59,168 bases of DNA from Gammaproteobacteria bacterium (lineage in GTDB: Bacteria; Pseudomonadota; Gammaproteobacteria; UBA1113): assembly GCA_021773295.1 (NCBI GenBank), contig JAJFKI010000088.1, positions 1 through 59,168 on the forward strand, read 5' to 3'. A model generated the notes under the pieces. It saw only the letters and a list, made by a program, of their open reading frames with translations. It searched no databases and had not been told where the DNA came from. The position numbers and the translations under genes are program-made. Positions 17,740 through 27,537 of the stretch are shown in pieces. Positions within the stretch are counted from its first letter, which is position 1, and each line of letters begins with the position of its first letter.

Positions 17740-18870
17740 ATGAAGATGCTAAAAACAAAATTAACAAAGTGCAGCATGATATTCTCGCTAGTAGTGATGG
17801 TATTGATAGCGACACCTTTGCAAGCGGCAAGAATTAAAGATATCGCCAATATCAAAGGCGTGCGTGATAATCAATTGATTGGTTATGGTTTAATAGTTGG
17901 TTTGGACGGTACCGGCGACCAAACAAATCAAGCAAAGTTTACCGAGCAAACCTTTCGAAATATGTTAAATAAATTCGGCATTAAAATTCCTGATAATATT
18001 GCCTTGCAAACTAAAAACATTGCTGCTGTGATGGTGAGCGCAGATTTGCCTGCGTTTGCAAAGCCAGGGCAAAAAATTGATGTCACCGTATCATCCATCG
18101 GTAATGCTAAGAGCTTGCGTGGTGGTACGTTATTACTAACGCCATTACGAGCAGCTAATGGTTTAGCCTATGTATCGTCTCAAGGTAGTATTATTGTCTC
18201 TGGTTTATCAGCAGAGGGCGCAGATGGTTCAAAAGTCACAGTCAATGTGCCAAGTACAGGACGCATTCCTAATGGTGGTACGGTTGAACGCGAGGCACCA
18301 TCAACGATTGGTAATGGTGAGTCGATTACTTATAATTTAAATCGTGCCGATTTTACTACAGCGATAAGAATGGCAGATACGATTAACGGTGTATTCCAAC
18401 AACATATCGCGCAACCGGTGGATGGCGGATCTATAAAAGTCGCATTACCAATGGATCCTAACAAACAAATTCAATTTATTGCACAAGTGGAAAACTTAAA
18501 TTTAACACCAGGGCGAGCCTCAGCGAAAATTGTGGTGAACTCACGTACGGGTACGGTAGTGATAGGTGAACATGTTAAATTACGCCCAGCAGCAGTGTCT
18601 CATGGTAGTTTGACAGTGACTGTATCGGAAAATCCAACGGTGAGCCAGCCATTACCATTCTCGAGTAATGGTACCACACAGATAGTACAGGATTCGCAAG
18701 TCCAAGTGGAAGAAGAAAAGAATAGGGCTTTTGTCATTAAACCTGGACCAACACTGCAAGACATCGTGCGTGCAGTTAATCAAGTCGGTGCTGGACCCAG
18801 TGATTTAGTCGCAATCTTACAAGCTTTAAAAACAGCAGGTGCACTAGAAGCACAAATGGAAGTGATATAA
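17740..18870 (+). CDS. flgI: Flagellar P-ring protein FlgI
   Basis: A 376-aa periplasmic ring protein with a signal peptide (about 1-29, ending PLQAA) and the hallmark [20 protein letters not shown] followed by [15 protein letters not shown] sequence (here [11 protein letters not shown]). Length is normal. It starts 10 bases after flgH and ends 2 bases before flgJ. Confidence 0.97.
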   Translation: MKMLKTKLTKCSMIFSLVVMVLIATPLQAARIKDIANIKGVRDNQLIGYGLIVGLDGTGDQTNQAKFTEQTFRNMLNKFGIKIPDNIALQTKNIAAVMVSADLPAFAKPGQKIDVTVSSIGNAKSLRGGTLLLTPLRAANGLAYVSSQGSIIVSGLSAEGADGSKVTVNVPSTGRIPNGGTVEREAPSTIGNGESITYNLNRADFTTAIRMADTINGVFQQHIAQPVDGGSIKVALPMDPNKQIQFIAQVENLNLTPGRASAKIVVNSRTGTVVIGEHVKLRPAAVSHGSLTVTVSENPTVSQPLPFSSNGTTQIVQDSQVQVEEEKNRAFVIKPGPTLQDIVRAVNQVGAGPSDLVAILQALKTAGALEAQMEVI

Positions 18871-18872
18871 CG

Positions 18873-19262
18873 ATGGATTATGGTATCGCAACTGCAAATG
18901 TATACAACGATTTTAGTCAATTAAATGATTTGAAGTTTGAGGCTAAGCAAGATAAAAATGCAGCATTAAAAAAAGTTGCACAGCAATTTGAATCAGTGTT
19001 TTTAGGTATGATGATGAAAAGCATGCGTCAAGCTAACAGTGCCTTTAAAAGTGATTTAATGAATTCTGATAGTACTGACTTTTATCAAGATATGTACGAT
19101 CAACAATTATCAGTGTCCATGGGTGGCAAGGGTTTTGGTATTGCTGAGATGGTTGAAAAACAATTAGCAGGTGATGTAAATCATCCAAAAGAAGATCCAT
19201 TAGATGCATTTAATCATATACAAGCAATGGCAACAACAAATGTGAAAAGACGAGAAACATAA
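18873..19262 (+). CDS. flgJ: FlgJ rod-binding domain only (no muramidase)
   Basis: A 129-aa protein. The rod-binding domain is clear (VAQQFESVFLGMMMKSMRQA then FYQDMYDQQLSVSMGGKGFG IAEM). The C-terminal peptidoglycan-hydrolase domain present in enterobacterial FlgJ (about 313 aa) is absent, and flgK begins 10 bases later. A separate lytic enzyme must open the wall for the rod, as in other bacteria with short FlgJ. None is encoded nearby. Confidence 0.93.
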   Translation: MDYGIATANVYNDFSQLNDLKFEAKQDKNAALKKVAQQFESVFLGMMMKSMRQANSAFKSDLMNSDSTDFYQDMYDQQLSVSMGGKGFGIAEMVEKQLAGDVNHPKEDPLDAFNHIQAMATTNVKRRET

Positions 19263-19272
19263 GAGGTGACAT

Positions 19273-21210
19273 ATGGGTGCAGGAGGATTATACGGTATAG
19301 GGATTAGTGGTACGATGGCGTATCAAAGTGCCCTCAATGTTACTGGCAATAACTTGGCAAATATGAGTGATCCTGATTACACCCGCCGAGTGCCAGAATT
19401 TTCCGAGAGAGCCTATGGCACGGGTGTTGATCACAATAATACTAATCGCATGTACAGTGAGTACTTAACCAATGATATGCGCAATGCTATTAGTAATTAC
19501 AACCAATATGCTGCTTATTATGATATGGCGAGTTCACTAGCAGACTACCTTGGTAATGACAGTTCAAGTGTTGCCACAGCATTTAATGATTTTTTTAGTG
19601 CGCTGCAGGAAGTTAATAGTAATCCATCATCATCAACCAGTCGCCAACAATTTTTAAATCAAGCTGAAAGCTTAGTGTCTCGTTTTCAAAATTTAGACTC
19701 TCAAGTCAATGATCAAATCACTTCAGTAAACCAACAAATTAATAGCAGTGTTAAGCAAGTGAATCTCTTGAGTAATCAAGTCGCAGATTTAAATGTAAAA
19801 TTGATGGGTGCTAATCAAGATCAAACATTATTAGACCAAAGAGATGCTTTAATTAAAGATATAGCGCAATATGTCCCTGTCACAACACGACCTAATCAAG
19901 ATGGCAGCATTGATGTTTATCTAAGTAATGGTGTACCACTGGTTACTGGTAGTGATGCCGCGAATATTGTTACTATGCAAGATCCAGAAGATCCAAAAGG
20001 TTTAACCCTAGCAGTTGAAGGCCAATTCCATACGACTATCATAGGTAATGACATCAACGGTGGTGCTATCGGTGGGCTATTTAATTATTACGATGAAGTG
20101 CTAAAACCTGCACAGCTTGAATTAAATCGTTTATCACTTGTCGTTGCCGATAAAATGAATCAACAACATCAAGAGGGTGTAACCTTAGAAGATAAACTCG
20201 GCGGTAATCTTTTTAATGACATTAATGAAGCTGCTGCAGTGAATAATCGGGTGACGCCTAATCAAAATAATACGGGCAGTGCCAGCTTTAGTGTCACCAT
20301 TGATAATGTAACAGATCTCACAGCAAGTAATTATGAATTAAAATTTTCGAGTGCGACGGATTATACCTTAGTCCGTACGAGTGATGGCGAACAAGTTGCT
20401 TCTGGTACGATTGGAGGATTACCCGCACAAGTCAGTGTCGATGGTTTTACCATGCAAGTTGATAGCGGTACGCTCGCGGCGGGTGATAAATATACGATTA
20501 CCCCTATGAAAGATGCTGTGCACCAAATGGAAGTGACGATAAAAAAACCTGAGCAATTAGCATTAGCTGCAGCGATTCGAACTACGGATAATATCAATAA
20601 CCAGGGTGATGCAAGTGTTAGCTTTGACACTGTCACGGATGTTAACAATGCAAGCTTTGCGACCGATGGCCAATTGTCACCACCACTTCGTATCGAGTTT
20701 TTATCTGATACCAGTTATCAAATCGTTAATAGCAATACCTCTGCAGTGATAGAAGGTCCCCTTGCTTATACACCGGGGTCGACTCAAGCCGTGTTTCCTA
20801 CACCTGGCACCTATGATCCAGGCTACCGTATTAACATTAATGGTGCAGCCAAAGCAGGTGACACCTTTAACATCGACTTTAATACAAATTCAGCCGGTGA
20901 TAATCGTAATGGTTTATTACTACAAAGTATCCAAACAATTAAATCAGTCGATGGTGGTAATAGTACACTGTCCGAATCCTATGGTGTGTTATCTGGCAAT
21001 GTTGCAGGGCAAACTAACAGTGCTAAATTAGCCCATGATGCGACAGATATGGTCATGCAGCAAGCCCAGGCGCGCAGAAATAATTTTTCCGGCGTTAATG
21101 ATCAAGAAGAAATTTCGAATATGATGTTTTACCTAAAAGCATTTGAAGCTAATGCAAAACTCGTATTAGCAGCAGATGATATGTTTAGTACCTTAATGGA
21201 CTTAATGTAA
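19273..21210 (+). CDS. flgK: Hook-filament junction protein FlgK (HAP1)
   Basis: A 645-aa hook-associated protein. The N-terminal SALNVTGNNLANMSDPDYTR and C-terminal EEISNMMFYLKAFEANAKLV are conserved axial ends; the middle carries variable beta-rich domains, which explains the length. RBS GAGGTGAC precedes ATG 19273. It is followed by flgL. Confidence 0.95.
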   Translation: MGAGGLYGIGISGTMAYQSALNVTGNNLANMSDPDYTRRVPEFSERAYGTGVDHNNTNRMYSEYLTNDMRNAISNYNQYAAYYDMASSLADYLGNDSSSVATAFNDFFSALQEVNSNPSSSTSRQQFLNQAESLVSRFQNLDSQVNDQITSVNQQINSSVKQVNLLSNQVADLNVKLMGANQDQTLLDQRDALIKDIAQYVPVTTRPNQDGSIDVYLSNGVPLVTGSDAANIVTMQDPEDPKGLTLAVEGQFHTTIIGNDINGGAIGGLFNYYDEVLKPAQLELNRLSLVVADKMNQQHQEGVTLEDKLGGNLFNDINEAAAVNNRVTPNQNNTGSASFSVTIDNVTDLTASNYELKFSSATDYTLVRTSDGEQVASGTIGGLPAQVSVDGFTMQVDSGTLAAGDKYTITPMKDAVHQMEVTIKKPEQLALAAAIRTTDNINNQGDASVSFDTVTDVNNASFATDGQLSPPLRIEFLSDTSYQIVNSNTSAVIEGPLAYTPGSTQAVFPTPGTYDPGYRININGAAKAGDTFNIDFNTNSAGDNRNGLLLQSIQTIKSVDGGNSTLSESYGVLSGNVAGQTNSAKLAHDATDMVMQQAQARRNNFSGVNDQEEISNMMFYLKAFEANAKLVLAADDMFSTLMDLM

Positions 21211-21221
21211 ATAAGGAGAAA

Positions 21222-22460
21222 ATGATGAGAGTCTCTAGTATTACATTACAACAGCAAAGTTTAAACGCTATTAATAAAACTCAAAATAGCTTGGCAAGAG
21301 GGTATATGCAGCTTTCAACAGGGAAACAAATTCTGTCGCCAGCTGATGATCCAGTAGCTTATGGCAGAATAAATCGTTTGAATGAATATGTTGGTACTTT
21401 AAAAGGCTATAATGATAATGCCGTGACGGCAGAAAATAATTTAAGTCTTATGGAATCAACCTTAGATGGTATGTTAGATAGTCTTTTTAGAATAAACGAA
21501 CTTACTAAGCAAGCCTCAAATGAAACTTTGTCGCAGGATGATAAAAACGTAATAGCCACAGAAATTGAAGGAAATTTAAGTGATTTAATTAATTTGGCAA
21601 ATACAAAAGATGCCAACGGCGATTATATTTTTACAGGTTATATGAGCAAGATGCAGCCTTATAACAATGATGGTAATTTTTCCTATCAAGGTGATCAGGG
21701 GCAGCGCAAATTGCAAGTTGGCTCGACTAGTTTTATAACAACCTCATACTCAGGATACCAAATTTTTGATGATGTAAAAAATGGTAACGGTACTTTTACT
21801 ACTACTGATGGCAGTGTGACAAATACAGGTAGTGGGATCATTTCTAATGGTAGTGTGACGAATGCTGCTGCCTATATACAGGATGATTATAGTGTTAATT
21901 TTGTGACTAATAGCAGCGGCGACTTAGCCTACCAAATCATTGGCACAGCTCAAGGACAAGTCGTACCGCCATTGCCTGCAACGGTTCCAGACGATGCTCC
22001 AATATTTGAAACAGGAAAAAGCATTAACTTTAATGGTATGGCAGTAACAATTACTGGTGTGCCACAAGTTGGTGATGATTTTGGAATTAGCGCTAGTAGC
22101 CGCCAGAATGTATTTACCACCATACAAAATATTGTAGACACACTTAAAACACCATTAGCAAATAGCGCTGATAAAGCAAATTATCAAAATGATTTAGAAC
22201 GCAATGCGGCAGCGCTAGATAGCGGTATTAGTAAAGTATTAGCAGGGATTGCTGATATTGGTACCAGTCGCAGCCTCGTTGAAAAAGAACAAAATGTGAA
22301 TAGTGATTTAATCACAAAATATCAATCCACACTAGGTTCTATTGAAGATTTAGATTACACGGCAGCAATTACAGAATTAAATAACCAAATGGTGTCATTA
22401 CAAGCAGCACAACAAAGCTACGTCAAAATTCAAAATTTGTCGCTGTTGAATTATTTGTAA
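21222..22460 (+). CDS. flgL: Hook-filament junction protein FlgL (HAP3)
   Basis: A 412-aa flagellin-like hook-associated protein. The N-terminal MRVSSITLQQQSLNAINKTQ and QLSTGKQILSPADDPVAYGR segment is typical, and the C-terminus (AAQQSYVKIQNLSLLNYL) is the terminal axial helix. Two adjacent ATG codons (21222 and 21225) follow AAGGAG; the second has the better spacing. It ends the flgE-L unit. Confidence 0.94.
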   Translation: MMRVSSITLQQQSLNAINKTQNSLARGYMQLSTGKQILSPADDPVAYGRINRLNEYVGTLKGYNDNAVTAENNLSLMESTLDGMLDSLFRINELTKQASNETLSQDDKNVIATEIEGNLSDLINLANTKDANGDYIFTGYMSKMQPYNNDGNFSYQGDQGQRKLQVGSTSFITTSYSGYQIFDDVKNGNGTFTTTDGSVTNTGSGIISNGSVTNAAAYIQDDYSVNFVTNSSGDLAYQIIGTAQGQVVPPLPATVPDDAPIFETGKSINFNGMAVTITGVPQVGDDFGISASSRQNVFTTIQNIVDTLKTPLANSADKANYQNDLERNAAALDSGISKVLAGIADIGTSRSLVEKEQNVNSDLITKYQSTLGSIEDLDYTAAITELNNQMVSLQAAQQSYVKIQNLSLLNYL

Positions 22461-22463
22461 AAC

Positions 22464-22479
22464 TGGCATCAAGCTTGCA
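22464..22479 (+). promoter_or_regulatory. Sigma-54 promoter of fliK
   Basis: TGGCATCAAGCTTGCA fits TGGCAYN-N4-TTGCA with exact spacing and begins 4 bases after the flgL stop, 39 bases before fliK. It makes fliK a separate RpoN-controlled unit. Confidence 0.75.
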
Positions 22480-22517
22480 TTATTAATTCGCAATAACAAT
22501 AAAATGAGGGCTACAAA

Positions 22518-23906
22518 ATGAATGAAGTGCAGTCAGCATTACCCAATACATTAATGCAGGTAATGGACACAATCAGTGAGAGCAGTGGTGAGAGTGCTGA
22601 GTTTTTCAGTGAAATATTAGATAATATCCAAACAGATTTACAACCAGAAGAAGCAAAACAATTATTAGAACGCAGCCAAACTTTATTAAATGAATGGCAA
22701 CAACAACTACCAGAAACCACAGAACTTTTTCTACCAACTGAAACGGTTGATTTACCAAAAATTGACTCAGCACCAGCATTATTTGCCGATGATACGATTT
22801 CATTCAGTACTGATGACACAGATGAAGTCATACAAGACAAAGATGATGCTTTGTTAACGGCACAATGGGCGTTGTCAATGAATATTCCAATGCCAACAGA
22901 AGAAAAACCTCAAGCAAGCATGGCAACTACCTCTGAAAAAACTGAAGCACCCATCACAGCAGTGAAACAAGCAGTAGACAGTATCGTTGCACAAGATCCA
23001 ACAATAGAGGCGACTAAACAAACAGAACAAACAACAACGCAACAGCACGTAAGCAGCGCGGAACCACAAGAAGATCCAGCAGTCGTAGTAAAAACAGAAA
23101 CGCCTAAAAATGAAACACATCAATTTGAATTAAATGTAACAAAACATCCATTAGAAAAAACACAAGTTGCAAAAGCCTTGATTGGCCAGGTTGCCACGAA
23201 AATAGTAAATAATAAAGAATCAACTAGTTCTTTCACGCAGACGGGTAACGCAAAGCTAGAAATAGCTCCAGCCATGGCAAGTGATATCATTTCAGAATTT
23301 AAACCCAGTAAACAATTCGACTTCGAAAGCAAAGTGGATTCAGCAGCAATACTGACGGTAAGCAATTCTGACGAGTCTACAACATCTTTAAGTAGTCATA
23401 TCAAGCTCACAGCTGATGCACCAAGCTTTCAAAGTTTGATTACACAAAAATCACAAGCACAGATGCACACCATGACGACTCAATTTGGCGATAAAAATTG
23501 GTCCAATGAGTTATCAGATAAGTTACAAGTTCTAGCAAGCCACGATATAAAATCTGCAAGACTGGTGTTACATCCAAAAGAATTAGGGACCATCGAAGCA
23601 CATATTAAAATGGTGAATGACAAAGCTGAAATTACCTTAGCCAGTCAACATGCAAGTGTTCGAGATGCCATGGAACACGCAGTACCGCGCTTAAAAGACA
23701 TGTTTGATCAAAGCCAAATGAATTTATCACGAGTTTCTATTGGTGAACAAACACAGTCACAACAGGGCAATGCTTCACAGCAACAACGCTCAGAGAGTAA
23801 TCACGCTGCGAGTGAAGTAAATCATGATAAAGCCAAAGCGCAAAATACTACACAAGCGCACTCACCGATAAAGCACTCTGACAATGCAGTTGACTATTAC
23901 GCTTAA
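22518..23906 (+). CDS. fliK: Flagellar hook-length control protein FliK
   Basis: A 462-aa secreted ruler. The N-terminal ~320 residues are low-complexity, rich in Gln, Thr, Glu and Ser, as in FliK. The C-terminal switch domain is clear: LSDKLQVLASHDIKSARLVL, then HPKELGTIEAHIKM, and the tail is Gln/Ser/His-rich. It ends the + strand flagellar block and converges on the ankyrin gene with a single base between the two stops. Confidence 0.92.
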   Translation: MNEVQSALPNTLMQVMDTISESSGESAEFFSEILDNIQTDLQPEEAKQLLERSQTLLNEWQQQLPETTELFLPTETVDLPKIDSAPALFADDTISFSTDDTDEVIQDKDDALLTAQWALSMNIPMPTEEKPQASMATTSEKTEAPITAVKQAVDSIVAQDPTIEATKQTEQTTTQQHVSSAEPQEDPAVVVKTETPKNETHQFELNVTKHPLEKTQVAKALIGQVATKIVNNKESTSSFTQTGNAKLEIAPAMASDIISEFKPSKQFDFESKVDSAAILTVSNSDESTTSLSSHIKLTADAPSFQSLITQKSQAQMHTMTTQFGDKNWSNELSDKLQVLASHDIKSARLVLHPKELGTIEAHIKMVNDKAEITLASQHASVRDAMEHAVPRLKDMFDQSQMNLSRVSIGEQTQSQQGNASQQQRSESNHAASEVNHDKAKAQNTTQAHSPIKHSDNAVDYYA

Positions 23907-23907
23907 G

Positions 23908-26838
23908 CTAGGACAGAGGGCTAGTAAAAGCAGCCGAGCCACTTGAACATGCACTATTATTTGGCGTGCTACACTGCGCATCAAGCTGGGTCCTCAAACG
24001 GGTAGCAAGAGCAGCACCCTCAAAAAATGAATAATCTCGCATGCCATAGGAGCTAGAATACACTAACGCTTCCTCGGGGAAGTCTGCACGGATTAATAAC
24101 ATGATTAATGGCCGAAAGGCGTAGCTGGTTTGCTTTTTTATGTTTAAATAATCTTTTTCACCATAGATTTCTTTATAGGTACGTAGAAGATTAAATAACT
24201 CTATGTGTTGTATCACAGATAATGGTCCTTCTGTATCAATCTTTTCTAGAAACTTGTTTAGTGCTTGAATGCCTCTACTGGCTATGGCTCTTTTAGATTT
24301 CCCCTTATATATTTTGATTAATTTATCAATAAACGCTTTGGTAATCGGGGTTTTAACAACGTCCTTCAAGTAGGTATAATGTACAATGGCATCCTTTAGG
24401 ATGTTAACATCCCTATCATTTAAATCCTTACAGAGCTGAGCATTACCAATCAATATCATTTGTTTTTTTAACCAGCGATAAAAGGTGACTAATTCACTAT
24501 CTGTATACTCTTTAATAGGTGATTTTTTAGAGTAGCCAAACTCATCTATCGATCCCAAGGTATCATCTTCATCAGAATCATAAGAGGGCATTGAAACGAC
24601 ATCGGTATCTTCAGTTGTCAAGGTTTCACTCTCACTGTCCGAGCCTGAGGAATCACCACCAAGCACTGTGGCAGCTGAAGATGATCCTAGTCCAAAGGGT
24701 GATGATGTCACGGGCTTATTATTTTCTAAGACTACTTCATCCAGGGCATCACAAGGTGCTTTGGCTAATACGTAGGAGAGAATCTCAGCATATTGCGTAT
24801 GACTGAGTTCGAGCTTCTGAAAGGCATGTATGCCTTGATGGTAATTAGTCTCATCGAAATCCACTGTGGAAGAAAATGAAGCCTTTGTGCAATTTACACC
24901 TAACTTTGTTAATTGTTCTAGAAGCTCGGTACGGTTTATGGTGCATGCCGTTTTCATACTTTCAAGTTTGGCATCGTGGAGCATTAGAGTACTTGCTGTG
25001 TGGTATAAAGCATTAATATCTGTCCCAGTAAAATCATTGCTTTTATAAAACTTAGGAATAATCTCGAGGTTAACACAAGCATGATGCAAGGTTAATAAAG
25101 ACATAGGATGTAAAGAGGTTTTTTCTTTTGCCATGATTTTATCATGATACAGTGTAACGGGATCAGCAACATCACACGTTAATATGGCACGAGTCATTGC
25201 ATCAAAGACACGCAGTAGATACTCAAATACTTTAGGTTTATATTTTGCAGCTAGCGCTAAGCTTGAACGATCCTTAGTATCTTTTTGTAATAACATTTTG
25301 CAAAAGTCGTGAGGCCCAAGACTAAATAATAGTTTTTCAATAAACGCATACACAGCCTTTTCGCTTCTGTATTTTATCGCCTCATGCAGTGCCGTTTTGC
25401 CATGCTTGTTCAGCCGTTTACTTAACGTATCAAGTGTATCGTTTCGGATATAGCGTAATAGCACCATGAAACTTTCATCATTAACCCCAGTGCTAGTGCA
25501 GTGCAGGGGGGTATTATCCATAAAACTTAATTCTAATAGTGCCAAATGAAGAAGCCTTGCCTCAACGATGTCTAGCAACGCTCCCATGGTGACAGCATTA
25601 AGAAGCTGCACTGCTAAATAGATCAAAGTATATTGCCGGTTATCTCTTAAAGAAAGCGCAGCACCTAAAATTATTGGATTTGCTCTTGGTAGAAAATCCA
25701 TAAAGACGTAGGAGGGTTTTCTCATAATAATATGGAATAAACTCGTATCATTGTTATCGAGTGTTAGCAATGCCTTGTTAAGTATGACATTATCAAGTTG
25801 CCGCAATAATTCCATCAATAACTCAGGGTTAAAGGATTTAGCAAGTTGATGCAGCAAGCCTATCCCTAGAGGAGAAATAGTTTCTGGTGGTTGCAATTTC
25901 ACATATATTTTTTCCAGGCTTTTTAAGGTGTGCGGAAGTCGACTCGATACTTTTTTTAGCACACCCTCTAGCGCTAAGTAGGCTGATTGAATAGTACTTG
26001 CAGCTGTAGGATTATGCTTTTCAAGATCAGCGATGCTTTCTTCAACCACCTCAGTTCCAAGCATTAATATTGTTCTTAGTAAAATACCGGCAGCAAGTTT
26101 ATTTTCAGATCTTAAAAAGACATAATGCAATGGGTTTAAGCCCTTGCTGTCCTTCGCCAACATTAACGGCTGAAGCTGATGAATCAAAGGAGATTTTAAC
26201 AGCACCACCATGCGACTACTGTCCAAGTACATGGCTGCATAATGCAATACAGAACGTTCCTTATTATCAATGAAGCGCTGAAACTGAGGCCAAGGAATGG
26301 TACCAGTAATAAAGTGTTGCAACAGTTGCAAATAATAAGCTGTCTCTTTGCCGCTAAGTTTAAACTCCTGTATTTCTTTTGCAAGCGGCTTGGCAGTTAA
26401 TCCCAATAATGCAGCACGCTCAGAGACAACAGGCACCCGGTGAACACGAGTACTAATAGCCTTGGCGGCAGGTTGAGGTACAGGCTTGGCTTGAATTAAT
26501 TGATAACGTTTTTTATTAGCTTTGCCTTTACCATTAAAATGGGCGTTGAATTCAGCTTTTTTAATGCTGCTCCATTTTCCGCGCTCATTGTCCCAGCGGG
26601 CACAACCATGTGTTTTTTTATCGTCTTTGACAGTAGTTTGCTGGCCGTAGTATACACCTTTTGCTTTAATAACAAGCCAGGACATATTGTTAGCGGGTAG
26701 GTCAATTAGCCACGAATTGTGTTTTGTGTCTTGTTGCCACTGGTGATTTGAGCCCTGAGTCACTATCATCAGGGAGCCATCAGGTCTTTTCTGTAATTGT
26801 AATGGGATGAATGCTTGTTCACTACTACTTCGTGCCAT
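23908..26838 (-). CDS. Large ankyrin-repeat protein, probable host-directed effector
   Basis: A 976-aa cytosolic protein with degenerate ankyrin repeats across the middle: SVLHYAAMYLDSSRMVVLLK, LNPLHYVFLRSENKLAAGIL, DNTPLHCTSTGVNDESFMVL, GKTALHEAIKYRSEKAVYAF, DRSSLALAAKYKPKVFEYLL. The N-terminal ~120 residues are basic, and a Ser/Asp/Glu-rich linker (SSGSDSESETLTTEDTD) precedes an alpha-helical C-terminal part. The ATG at 26836-26838 (MARSSSEQ) is chosen over an upstream TTG at 26958, which has no ribosome site and overlaps a relic frame. No signal peptide. Ankyrin proteins of this size in Legionellales are often Dot/Icm substrates, but no secretion signal can be proven here. The target is unknown. 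Confidence 0.85.
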   Translation of the reverse strand: MARSSSEQAFIPLQLQKRPDGSLMIVTQGSNHQWQQDTKHNSWLIDLPANNMSWLVIKAKGVYYGQQTTVKDDKKTHGCARWDNERGKWSSIKKAEFNAHFNGKGKANKKRYQLIQAKPVPQPAAKAISTRVHRVPVVSERAALLGLTAKPLAKEIQEFKLSGKETAYYLQLLQHFITGTIPWPQFQRFIDNKERSVLHYAAMYLDSSRMVVLLKSPLIHQLQPLMLAKDSKGLNPLHYVFLRSENKLAAGILLRTILMLGTEVVEESIADLEKHNPTAASTIQSAYLALEGVLKKVSSRLPHTLKSLEKIYVKLQPPETISPLGIGLLHQLAKSFNPELLMELLRQLDNVILNKALLTLDNNDTSLFHIIMRKPSYVFMDFLPRANPIILGAALSLRDNRQYTLIYLAVQLLNAVTMGALLDIVEARLLHLALLELSFMDNTPLHCTSTGVNDESFMVLLRYIRNDTLDTLSKRLNKHGKTALHEAIKYRSEKAVYAFIEKLLFSLGPHDFCKMLLQKDTKDRSSLALAAKYKPKVFEYLLRVFDAMTRAILTCDVADPVTLYHDKIMAKEKTSLHPMSLLTLHHACVNLEIIPKFYKSNDFTGTDINALYHTASTLMLHDAKLESMKTACTINRTELLEQLTKLGVNCTKASFSSTVDFDETNYHQGIHAFQKLELSHTQYAEILSYVLAKAPCDALDEVVLENNKPVTSSPFGLGSSSAATVLGGDSSGSDSESETLTTEDTDVVSMPSYDSDEDDTLGSIDEFGYSKKSPIKEYTDSELVTFYRWLKKQMILIGNAQLCKDLNDRDVNILKDAIVHYTYLKDVVKTPITKAFIDKLIKIYKGKSKRAIASRGIQALNKFLEKIDTEGPLSVIQHIELFNLLRTYKEIYGEKDYLNIKKQTSYAFRPLIMLLIRADFPEEALVYSSSYGMRDYSFFEGAALATRLRTQLDAQCSTPNNSACSSGSAAFTSPLS

Positions 26839-26944
26839 CTCATAAACCTCATATCGTGTAATCAAGGCAGAATATACCAAAGATCGGGTAAAATGGAAAT
26901 ATTTTAGCCTTTCTTGAGGAGTAATAAATTGCCAACTCTGGTAT

Positions 26945-27241
26945 TTAAGATTGATCAAAGGACGAATATGGTTTAATTTTGGTTATGAGCAAAGTAAAAA
27001 CTATGCAATTTGTTACATGTTCTTGCAATTTTCCATGTGATTTGCTGGATTTAGCATCAAATTGATAGCTGTGCCCTAGGACCGGTTGCTGTTCATCAAT
27101 CCAGACGTGCTTTACAGGGCTTCGACTACCAAAAGATTGGTGAGCTTTCAGTGCCGGAATCCACGCTCAATAGTTTGCTGCTGCCACTAGTCTGTGATGA
27201 TCCATTGCGTAGGTTTTTATATCTTCTCCTGCTACTTCCAT
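26945..27241 (-). pseudogene. Interrupted short frame, gene relic of unknown family
   Basis: From the ATG at 27239-27241 the frame reads 24 codons (MEVAGEDIKTYAMDHHRLVA, then AANY), hits a TGA at 27167-27169, then stays open for about 73 codons (including SRSPVKHVWIDEQQPVLGHS). The same frame on both sides of one stop suggests a decayed gene fragment. I do not recognise the family. A transposase N-terminus is conceivable but unsupported. Confidence 0.4.
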
Positions 27242-27495
27242 GATGGTTAACCCCTGTCTTTACTTAAGGAAGACATAAGATAACTTATTCTGGCGCATTC
27301 TGGCAGTAAAAATTTGTTGATCGTGTTGAATCAATTCAATATTTCGCTAAAAGATCGAGAGGAATGTCAGTATCATATAATCTTCACTGCTATACTCAAA
27401 TTGATAGAAAGAAGTTACTACCGATCATTTCTAGTGTGTGCGCACATGTAAGATAAGACGGAGTGCCGATTAATGTTACGTTAATAATTGAATTT

Positions 27496-27501
27496 TATAA
27501 T
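27496..27501 (+). promoter_or_regulatory. Possible -10 box for the 1451-aa gene
   Basis: A perfect TATAAT lies 37 bases before the start codon. The -35 position is poor (TGTTAC at 16-base spacing). The rest of the gap from 27242 to 27537 shows no other signal. Confidence 0.3.
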
Positions 27502-27537
27502 GCATTCAAATGAGATTAATATGATACGAGGTATTCA

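Noticed and set aside
20140..20160. GCCGATAA inside flgK as a FliA promoter
   Set aside because: No matching -35 element at the right distance, and it lies within coding sequence.
26839..26958. TTG-started 40-residue extension of the 976-aa ankyrin protein
   Set aside because: No ribosome-binding site and it overlaps a relic frame; the ATG at 26838 has GAGG upstream.
26945..27241. Call of an IS transposase relic
   Set aside because: No DDE motif, terminal inverted repeat or target duplication is visible; kept only as an unidentified relic.
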